From: Hydractinia symbiolongicarpus
Taxonomy: Eukaryota; Cnidaria; Hydrozoa; Anthoathecata; Hydractiniidae
NCBI RefSeq assembly: GCF_029227915.1
Contig: NC_079881.1
Location: 19,007,501-19,071,500 of the forward strand
Direction of reading: 5' to 3'
Length of the DNA: 64,000 bases
Under the pieces are notes generated by a model. That model made no database searches, was not told the DNA's origin, and was given only the letters and a program-made list of their open reading frames with translations. Below are positions 56,356-64,000 of the stretch, in pieces. Positions within the stretch are counted from its first letter, which is position 1. Each line of letters opens with the position of its first letter. Made by a program: the position numbers and the translations under genes.

Positions 56356-57875
56356 TTATAATCCATCGCCAGTGATTTCTCTTGCTTGCAGAGGAGGGAG
56401 ACAAAATCTTTTCGTTTCATACATGTTAGTTCTCACCGAACGGCACTTGCATGTAAACAACTTGCACGGACAGTTTCTCCAGCTGCCAGTATATCCACAA
56501 TCTGAATCATTTACACAACCAGTTTTGTAAGCGAGACACTAAAAACAGATATTAAAAAATTTTTGCGAAATTAATTTTTTTCTGAATTTAGTTTACACAA
56601 TCACTAAGGAATAAGGACCATAACATAACATTAAAAAATTTAATGTGTATTGTAAAATACGGAAAATGACCTATTTTGGTATGTGTGATGTCATTTTTTA
56701 AAACTCTAAGTAATATTTTTTTTGGAAACAGTTTGTATTAATACATTATGCCAAAGTGATTTTAAACTTTGATAACACAACCGTGCCAAATTTCATCTCT
56801 TAAGCATAAGTAGATCTGATATCACCCACGGACAATTTTGTGCACTCCCTATTTTCTCACTCAGCCTAAAAAGGTCTAGGTATAATAGAGAATATAACAC
56901 GAGACATTTAAACGTCATATGCATTTAAAAACTTTTTAATGCAATATATTGAATAACAAAAATGGTAAAAATTAGATATCACAATTTATTTTATGTAACA
57001 TGTGGCATTTGATGACCTGAAATAAATTGAAATAATTACCAAACAGAGACCCTTGATATCTGATTTCATTCATTCGAATCTATATGCATATTTATCAGTA
57101 TCTTTTTGTCAACCAATTTAGTAATTGAGCGAATAAAAACAGCCTTCTCTCACTTCCTCTTTTTAAACACAATCTCATAATTGCAACTTTTGAAACTTAT
57201 TAACTCAAACTTTTGGCATGCATGACGTTGTCAACTTTTATTTAGTACAGATATAACCAATCTTAAGAATTATTTGATCGTGCGTTCGGCAGTTGAATAA
57301 ATATAACATTCACCTTATCAGAGGCTGGCATTGCACCAATGAACACTGCTGTTGACATAACCAGAACAATGATAAACTTCAAAGAATTATTTCCTGAATA
57401 ACAACAATATTAGTATCAATATTTGAAGTAAAAAAAAATCAAGTACCAGTATTGTTCTAACGAAAGAAGGAAATTAACAAGTACAAGCACAATGACAAAC
57501 TCAACCAGTTGAGTGTTAGATTTAAAGTCTAGAGGTTTTACTTCTCTAAAGAATGTGCTCACGAAAAGACACAATTCTTCCTTTTTCTAAGCAGTTAATT
57601 GTCACATACGAACAAAACTTTGGCAAACAAACAAAGAGAAGGACAAGACTTATGTAAAAGGTACAAGGGGAGTTACTGTTTTGAAAAAATAATTATTTTG
57701 ACTTGGGTAAACTTGTTGCGCATACTAACAGAGGGAGAACAATCATAAAAGTTGAATTTCCATTTGTTTGCAGTTTGCTCAAAATCATTCATTATTCCTG
57801 TTAAATTGTGCACAACTTATGTTTCACAAGAATTTATCTTTAACAAGATAACTTACTTTTAACTATTGATTCCAT
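56356..57875 (-). CDS. small secreted eight-cysteine peptide, three exons
   Basis: Exon 1 coding 57875-57857 (ATG; donor AAAA|GTAAGT), exon 2 57393-57314 (acceptor TTATTCAG; donor AAG|GTGAAT), exon 3 56538-56356 (acceptor CTGTTTTTAG; stop TAA). Phases agree across both introns (463 and 775 bp), giving 93 residues. Residues 1-12 are polar and basic; residues 13-30 form a hydrophobic core (FIIVLVMSTAVFIGAMPA), a classic signal peptide ending at the exon 2/3 boundary, so the mature part is essentially exon 3. It has eight cysteines spaced C-6-C-5-C-8-C-1-C-4-C-1-C-13-C, enough for four disulfides, and a basic surface. I recognise no family. Secreted cysteine-rich peptides of cnidarians include toxins, antimicrobials and developmental or biomineral peptides, and the sequence does not choose among them. 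All splice sites are canonical and no stop interrupts the frame. Intron 1 carries a repeat-K fragment. Confidence 0.7.
57478..57685 (+). repeat. repeat K, copy 3, inside intron 1 of the cysteine-rich peptide gene
   Basis: Plus-strand similarity to the minus strand of 28495-28710: GTACAAGCACAATGACAAAC, TTAAAGTCTAGAGGTTTTAC, AATGTGCTCACGAAAAGACA and GTACAAGGGGAG. Translation gives VLDLKSRGFTSLKNVLTKRH, close to the 28.6-kb product. Confidence 0.8.
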
Positions 57876-58276
57876 ACTTCTTCTTTCCCTTTGACAACTA
57901 AAAGTTAAAAGAAGAATCACTGTCAAAGTGCTTAGCAATGTGGTCGTTAATCTAAAATTGCTAATTAATGGTATAACGAGCTCATTACGGAACATAAAAA
58001 ATATAGTACCGTCCTGGGACAATAGATTAGATCAAACAACAATATTAAATTGCATATTGCTTGCATGACTCATAACTCTAACCACTAGAACAGCATATAA
58101 ATGGATGCACGCTACTTTAGACACGCTATTCTAAAAGTTTTCTTCCTGACACACATCAAGTCAGCCCTCGATACTATCATAGGGACGATGTCTGCTAAAA
58201 ACACAAATATTTGTCAAACACCAGGCAGAGATACTAAACAAGCAACTTGAAAGTGACATTGCTTGAGATGCTTGAC

Positions 58277-58523
58277 GTCGCGTGGCCTTGTAGTTATGGC
58301 GTTTGCTCTGTAGTCACAGAGTCCGTGGTTCGGTCCACAGCGTGGGCATGTTTATCAAGTGTCTTAACCACACCTAAGGGTCAACCCTTGAGGTGAGGGG
58401 AATTGGGTAGGCAATGCCGGTTTGTACCTAATGTATACATTAAGAACAAAGGAACCACTTTGACAACAGTGTTATACTAAAGTGGCTATATCCTGTATAA
58501 AATAATAATAATAATACTAATAT
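58277..58523 (+). mobile_element. tRNA-derived SINE with (AAT)n tail
   Basis: The head GCGTGGCCTTGTAGTTATGG with GTTTGCTC is A-box-like; GTGGTTCGGTCCAC is a B box forming a T-arm stem. An unrelated body follows (CTTAACCACACCTAAGGGTC, CAATGCCGGTTTGTACC, GGAACCACTTTGACAACAG), ending TATCCTGTATAAAATAATAATAATAATAC. This is the classic layout of a tRNA-derived SINE with a trinucleotide tail. Confidence 0.85.
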
Positions 58524-58539
58524 CTATCATTAATTACCG

Positions 58540-59785
58540 GAGTAAAGAAAATCTCAAGCAACAATAATTAGTGATTCGCTGTTCTTCCTTATATATCTAA
58601 TTGGGAACAGGCAATAACGAGAACTTACAATGCGTCTTGTTATTGAGACATGAAATGTCAAAACCACGTGACGTACTACGCAATGCGATGTGACGAGGAG
58701 GTGATCTTCCACAAAACAGGAAAACCACTGTTAAAAACACGTGCAATGTATTGTTTGAAACCAATGCGAATGAAACTCAATAGACGAAACGTTGTAAAAT
58801 TGCAACAAACACATGTTTAGGTTCCCTAATGTGTGAAAAAATAAACAATCTAAAGATTTAATTGCTACTTCAAAATTTTCGTTGTGTGCGGCAATTTTAA
58901 GGTAAAATTTTCTAGCCCATCGATGGTGACGGTTTGTTTTTGTGACTGAGAAGTGAAATTTTTTTTGTACAATTATAAGAAAATTTCCTAAAATTTGCCA
59001 ATGTAACCGATTCGTCATGTTCTCTTGTATCCGAAACAACAAGAACTCCAATAATTTATATAATTTATATAACATATTGTTTTGATGTCACTTTTTCTTT
59101 TCATCCTGATGCTTCCCTTTAAAATGATTCCCTTTAAATAAATACTTTCAGTGTTTATAATCTAAAGAATCAGACAAGAGTAACTAATTATACTTTGTAA
59201 ACAAAGTTTTTTCCGGATATGTTAATTGGATATTAGTATTTATCCTCGCAAACCACTAAAAGCTTTGAACACGTGAGCAGAGCACATCAACTTCATCAGT
59301 TGAATGGGTTTGGAGAAACCAATCGGATATAAAATTTATTTGGGACCACCCTTTTGCATCCTGCTATATCAACAACATCGAGGAATAGATGACATGCCGA
59401 TATTCACAAAAGTTTACGAAAGTTTGTGGCTTTTAATACATGCGCTCAAAAAGTTAACGTTAATGACAACAACATCCTCAATAAACTTATTAGCACATAT
59501 TCGTTGTCATTTAACCTTTCTAGATTGTTGATTAACTGGTTGGTGACATTAAACTGTACATAGCCTTTACAAGAACCTTTGTAGCTACTATGCTTCTGCA
59601 GATATCACAGTTTCTGGATGATAAAACTACTTCTGTGCAAGTCATCCAGTTAATTTAAGATTTGCATTTGGTTCGTGGTATTTTGTCTATGCGAAATATA
59701 TCTACGGATGCAAATTTCCTAACTATAGGAATTAGTGAGCATTTCCATTGTTCTCACAGCAACATTAAAACATGCAACACGAAAA
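58540..59785. other. no supported gene
   Basis: AT-rich; small ORFs at 58731-59075 (minus) and 59304-59531 (plus) have no recognisable domain. Confidence 0.4.
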
Positions 59786-59787
59786 GT

Positions 59788-60064
59788 AGTCTATTTATCA
59801 TACTGCACGGAAAGTGTTCTATTTAACATATAGCACGGAGAGTGTTCTATTTAACATACTGCACGCCGAGTGGTCTATTTATCATACTGTACGGCGAGTG
59901 GTCTATTTATCATACTGTACGGCGAGTGGTCTATTTATCATACTGTACAGCAAGTGGTATACCACACGGAAAGTAGTTTTGATATACAGCACAGAGAGTG
60001 GTCTATTTAACATACAACACGGACAGTGGTCTATTTAACACACTGCACAAAAGTGTTCTATTTA
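59788..60064. repeat. 28-bp minisatellite, about ten units
   Basis: The unit GTCTATTTATCATACTGTAC plus GGCGAGTG is repeated, with three near-identical central copies (59872-59955) and more diverged outer copies (CACGGAGAGTGTTC, CACGGACAGTGGTC). Because 28 is not a multiple of three, the frame changes with each unit, and the 75-codon ORF through it is not meaningful. Confidence 0.9.
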
Positions 60065-60543
60065 ACTGTCATTAGTCACGCAAAAAATCATAGGTATTTT
60101 AGTAGAAGAGGTTCTTGTAAATACTTATTTCTGAAAACAAACTCCACTAGGTACAAAGCGATAAAATTTACAATAAGGTATAGAAGTTATATTAAAATAT
60201 AGTTCTGGAACACTCTAAAGCTATATTTGCGCGTGTAATATCTCAAGTCGTTATTATTACTGAACTTTCCTTCAATGATCGGAAGGGAAGTTGTATACGC
60301 ACCATTCCCTTTTTTACGTTTAGTACAATACTAAATGGTAATAGGTAAAATGCTCATTGGTAATTTTATTGATTTCCTTTTTTAGTTTTTCTGTTTGTAA
60401 TCAACGCATCGATACTCTGAGGAATATTTGTCAATAACCTTTGGTTAACCATTGTGGCTTAACCAAAATATGCAACCTAGCTTTCTATACCTTTTTCTGC
60501 CATCTTATTAAAATGGTCAAGGGAAATAACATAGAATGACATA

Positions 60544-61546
60544 CAGTGGAATCCCGTTAAAGCGGACACCCTCTAAAGGGGACAGCCCGTTAAAGCGGAC
60601 ACTAGCACTTGGAACGGACTGATTTTAAGTCAAACTCTTATAAAAAACTCTCTATAAAGCGGACAGTCATAAAGCGGACACTCGTTAAAGCGGACGATTT
60701 ATTTTGCACCAAATGAATATTTTCCCTATAAAGACTCCCTGTAAAGCGTACAGTACAAAACAAAAAATGGAAACAAAGATTTTGCAACGAAATTTTTATT
60801 CTTATTTCAGACATTTTCTAACTTTTTTATCAACAGAGTCTAAAATCTTTTTAATACACCTTTCTGTAAAAGACACAGCTTTGTCAGGGCAAATGAGTGC
60901 GTAATGCACTGGAATTTCGAGACCATAACCTGCCCCACGGTTCACGCGTTTCCCAGTGACTTTGCATCTGATCGTACAGCTTGGGATTTTAAGAAATTTA
61001 TTGAACAACTTGCTTAAATTCATTGGAACATGTCCAACGACTTTTCCTTCCAGCAAAACAGCAACTGCAAAGCTATCATGTTCATTGTCGCTTTTTGGTT
61101 TCAAACAGAGATTTTCATCGTCGACTTTCGGTGTCCAAATGTCCATATAAGCATGGTATCCTCGAACGAAAGATTCAAAACAATACTCCTTCTGTTTTAT
61201 AATAATTACTTCTATCTCTTCATCAATATTTTTGAGTAACAAGTCAAAAAATGCTGACGGCAGTTACAAAAAAGATTGAGGATCTACAAATTAAATGCAA
61301 GAAGCAAGCCTCTATCAAAGACTTTTTCTTGTAAAGTTTGATTAAGGTTTCTGAATATAGCTGATATACCCTCAAATCCTAACCTCTTAACTTCTTACTT
61401 TAAGCCCAGTAAAGCATAAATCACCTTTTTCGGTCAAAATCCCATCTAAAATAAAATTTGACACAAACTCTCTATAAAGCGGACATCCTGTTAAAGCAGA
61501 CAGTTTTTTTGGTCCCAATGGTGTCTGCTTTAACGGGATTCCACTG
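60544..61546. mobile_element. pogo-like element with 27-bp termini and one intact ORF
   Basis: TA at 60542-60543 and 61547-61548 flank 27-bp terminal inverted repeats with a single mismatch: CAGTGGAATCCCGTTAAAGC... at each end. Subterminal (T/C)AAAGCGGACA repeats recur at 60590-60600, 60655-60700 and 61470-61500. TA duplication and CAGTGGAA ends are typical of Tigger/pogo elements. There is no DDE transposase; the only gene is a HIRAN-like ORF. The precise termini suggest recent activity by in-trans mobilisation. Confidence 0.85.
60802..61242 (-). CDS. HIRAN-like domain protein carried by the pogo-like element
   Basis: An intact 146-residue ATG ORF. Core: SFVRGYHAYMDIWTPKVDDE, then EHDSFAVAVLLEGKVVGHVP, then CTIRCKVTGKRVNRGAGYGL with EIPVHY, ending in a Lys-rich tail. 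The G-x-x-Y-H...D-x-x-N/E-x-x-D-x-x-A-V-A-V...V-G-H-V-P pattern resembles HIRAN domains, which bind single-stranded DNA ends in helicases such as HLTF/Rad5, and a multi-copy metazoan family I recall with the same FVRGYH start. It stands alone without helicase or RING parts. It has no stops or frameshifts, unlike nearly every other element gene here, and fills most of the element. Confidence 0.6.
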   Translation of the reverse strand: MLLKNIDEEIEVIIIKQKEYCFESFVRGYHAYMDIWTPKVDDENLCLKPKSDNEHDSFAVAVLLEGKVVGHVPMNLSKLFNKFLKIPSCTIRCKVTGKRVNRGAGYGLEIPVHYALICPDKAVSFTERCIKKILDSVDKKVRKCLK

Positions 61547-61549
61547 TAC

Positions 61550-62215
61550 ATGGTTAATAATTTTTAAATTGCATCTTATGAAAAGTGCAAATCCTGAAAC
61601 AAGTGCACACGTAATTCGCATGCTTGAGTCATACTAAAAAAGATTAATTCCTGAAACTTTTATAAAATTTGGTCAAATCATTTGAAGGAATTAAGTTATG
61701 AAAATTTATTTTTTCTGAAATTTAATTACTTTGAAGTAAAATATCCAAAATATGTCAGTTATAGATTAAGCTTTCAAAACTTTTTACCCTTTCCCTGTCC
61801 ATTTAAATCCTTACACAGACTTTAGAGAACATCTCCAGGTTGTTCTGAGTGTTTTCTGTTTGGAATACTTAAAAAGGACCCTGTAATATATGTGTGTTCT
61901 TTAGGAAAACAAAAACATTCTGTCGCTATTTGCCAGAGGGCGGCTTATTTATACACACTAGTCTCAGTCAAAGAGCACGGGAGTGTACGCTAATCCGCAC
62001 ACTTCCTTTTTTCTTCATACTTTCAACTAGTGTAGAGACATGTGTATGTAAAGTGAGGATTTGACATTCTCCTATAGCAGACATTCAAAATCGTGTTATT
62101 ATCACGAGAAATTATTACTTTATCGACGGCCCTGAATAGCGAAATTATAAGAATTGTAAAAAACGAAAATTCTATCAGACAAAATCTGGGTCAAAAAGTT
62201 ACCCTATAGTTAACT
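61550..62215. other. no supported gene
   Basis: AT-rich spacer between the pogo-like element and the Penelope fragment. No domain-bearing ORF. Confidence 0.4.
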
Positions 62216-62219
62216 TCCT

Positions 62220-62923
62220 CTAAAAAGAATCTCTATAATTTGAATATTTCTATAAATAAGAAAAGTTTTAAAAACACATGTTAAAATTTTATTTTTAATT
62301 TATAAAGAAAATAAATAATGATAAAGAAAATGATAATCCCAGACTGGTTGTTCAAAGAAGATAAAAAGAAAGTTTTTATCCAAATACCATTCTGTCCCAA
62401 GAATGAGGCGTCAATTAGAAAAGTTGTCAAAAACATAGAATCGTTTACGAATGGGGAAGTCAGAGTTGTTTATACGTGGAAAACTACTAAAGTCAGGTCT
62501 CTTTTCCCATTAAAGGATAAAGTTAACCACCATAGCAAAATCATTTACAAGGGAGAATGCGCGACGTGTAACACTATCTACATAGGAGAAACAATGAGAA
62601 ATGCTATTGTGAGATGGAAAGAACATAACTCCAACAGTGAGAAATCCGAACCTTCCAAGCACTTAGTCAGAAATCCCGATCACGCCCTTAATTGGTCCAT
62701 CTTGTCTAAGGCGCCAAGAGACACTAGAAAAAGAAAGATTTTGGAGGCATTTTTCATTTGTTCCCATAAGACCCTCTTGAATGATCAAAAAGAGACCAAA
62801 TCACTTTTGTTATTTAGGAATGGAGTTACAAAGCTTTTTATCTACACAATCGCCTGTTTTTATTCTCTATTCCCGTGGGCAATTAGTTTTTGTTTCTTTT
62901 ATTTTGTTTTTTACACATGGTGA
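62220..62923 (+). mobile_element. Penelope-like element, 3-prime end with GIY-YIG endonuclease
   Basis: The open frame from 62318 encodes IPFCPKNEASIRKVVKNIES, a linker with VYTWKTTKVRSLFPLKDKV, then the endonuclease: KGECATCNTIYIGETMRNAI, RWKEHNSNSE, and DHALNWSILSKAPR with a helical RKRKILEAFFI segment, ending LNDQKETKSLLLFRNGV. The paired cysteines before Y-I-G-E-T, the R-x-x-E-H segment and the LF-R-N-G tail are typical of Penelope-like elements. The RT is absent (5-prime truncation). Just upstream (62230-62260) lies a scrap of the pogo-like TIR seen at 950-1005. Confidence 0.85.
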
Positions 62924-63146
62924 TTTTGCACATTTTCTTTCTTTCTTTTCTTTTGTTTCGCTTGTCCATGATTTTTACTTGTATTCCCTTGGGTAGAACA
63001 TTTTAATTAAATCAATTAATTATTTTATTGTAGATATTTTGTATAAAGGTTTTTAGCTTAGGATATTTTTATCACTTGAAAATGTAACTCAGTTACGAAA
63101 AGCTTCGTGCTACTTTATAAATCAAAAACTAGAAATTAAAAAAAAA

Positions 63147-63860
63147 GGTTGCGAAGCATTTCGCAAGTTGCAAGCAAAATGAAACTATCCTATACTTTGT
63201 CCCTAGCGCTTCTTGTTTCTTTGGCGCTAACATCTTCCGAAATACATTAAAATTGAATATCATATAGAAGAACCCTGGGGACGAGGTAGGAAAGTGAACG
63301 CTCTGCAAAAAAATTCGTTGCGCAAAAACAGTTTTTTTTTGCGAATAGACTGCGCGAGTATTTGATGTGCGTGGGATATTCTTTTCAACATGTGCGAGAA
63401 AATTAGATTACGCAAAACTAACAAAAACGAATAACGCGTGTTAAAATTTTGTACCGCCTTTTCCCACAGAATGATAAAAGTAAAGAGCGCAATACAAAAT
63501 TACACTTTTAGCAGTATTCCGAAAGATATGTAATACATCGAGTTGTACAACCCGCAGAAGTTGGTCCTAACGTTAACGATTTCGTAAATGACCTTACAAC
63601 AAAACAGTATTTTTTTCACGTAACAATACCGGCACTAGAAGCCACAGAATCAGCTAGTACGAATTTCGAAAACTCACGGGAAACAATTAAAACAAAAACA
63701 AACAAATCAAAACAGTTTTTTAACTTTATCAAGATTTATTAAATAGCTTCAATTTTGGGCAGAAAAAACAATAACGGTTTTGCCTTCTTTTCACCACACG
63801 CATTGAAATATTACATCACTCACTCCCATTGTACACAATCTAAAAGAAAAAGAAAACATT
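63147..63860 (-). repeat. unclassified repeat, copy 2 (inverted relative to 47.8-48.8 kb)
   Basis: The reverse complement aligns with 47800-48775 over most of its length, with shared strings such as ACCCTGGGGACGAGGT and TGTCCCTAGCGCTTCTTGTTTC. It is shorter by about 250 bp because of internal gaps. Confidence 0.75.
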
Positions 63861-64000
63861 TTCATATAGTGAAGCTTCCAGTGCCTTTAAGGGATGGCCA
63901 AGTCAATGGAATTGAAAGCGCTGTTTTTCATCTCATAAATAATTAAGGCTAATTCTGAAAAGTATAAAAGAAAAAACTAAACAATTTGGCAACTTTACTA

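Noticed and set aside
59814-60038. 74-codon ORF with repetitive sequence
   Set aside because: It reads through a 28-bp minisatellite whose period changes the frame in each unit.
1-64000. CRISPR arrays, operons, ribosome-binding sites or rRNA genes
   Set aside because: No direct-repeat/spacer structure of that type, no polycistronic prokaryotic layout and no rRNA-like conserved stretch; the window is plainly eukaryotic.

Overview
Eukaryotic, AT-rich, intron-containing and extremely repeat-dense DNA, most likely from an invertebrate metazoan. The mixture of BEL/Pao, Penelope, R2-like, SGNH-bearing LINE, hAT, PIF/Harbinger, ISL2EU, pogo-like, Kolobok-like and Helitron/Helentron elements fits a cnidarian or another early-branching animal, but the species cannot be fixed from the sequence. 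There is no operon, CRISPR array or prokaryotic gene. Almost every recognisable coding stretch is transposon-derived and most are broken by stops, frameshifts, deletions or nested insertions.

Layout. 0-2.2 kb: a gag-like fragment, then a pogo-like element carrying a nested TTAA-flanked Kolobok-like element. 5-6.3 kb: a 140-bp MITE and diverged Helentron-type repeats. 8.1-9.8 kb: a decayed zinc-finger plus tyrosine-recombinase-like gene whose reading frame is closed by a 118-bp dispersed repeat that looks like an intron. 10.7-11.6 kb: two tandem arrays. 12.6-16.8 kb: a Helitron (Rep plus Pif1 helicase) with a deletion of the catalytic-tyrosine segment. 16.9-19.7 kb: an R2-like LINE with its RT palm deleted. 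21.9-23.1 kb: a decayed alpha-kinase gene. 23.9-28.1 kb: remnants of a second Helitron type, interrupted by a nearly intact ubiquitin-specific protease ORF on the opposite strand. 28.3-29.3 kb: an unrecognised element gene. 29.6-35 kb: PIF/Harbinger transposase cut by a hAT element, then two inverted Helentron-type (HINE-like) copies flanking a Myb/SANT-like ORF.

35.2-41.0 kb: a complete-looking hAT-type element with perfect 15-bp terminal repeats and a five-exon gene joining an OTU/vertnin-like domain to a hAT transposase. It abuts a BEL/Pao gag remnant (41.0-44.2 kb) that is itself split by an ISL2EU element encoding a THAP-DDE transposase and a YqaJ nuclease. 47.8-48.8 and 63.1-63.9 kb: inverted copies of an unclassified repeat. 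51.5-53.9 kb: a CR1-like LINE with an SGNH-esterase ORF1. 58.3 kb: a tRNA-derived SINE. 59.8 kb: a 28-bp minisatellite. 60.5-61.5 kb: a clean pogo-like element enclosing an intact HIRAN-like ORF. 62.2-62.9 kb: a Penelope GIY-YIG end.

The best candidate for an ordinary host gene is a three-exon minus-strand gene at 56.4-57.9 kb, encoding a 93-residue secreted peptide with eight cysteines. It is not covered by any single long ORF and emerges only when splice sites are read. Many frame breaks lie in homopolymers (for example a 17-G run), so some may be assembly indels rather than true mutations.
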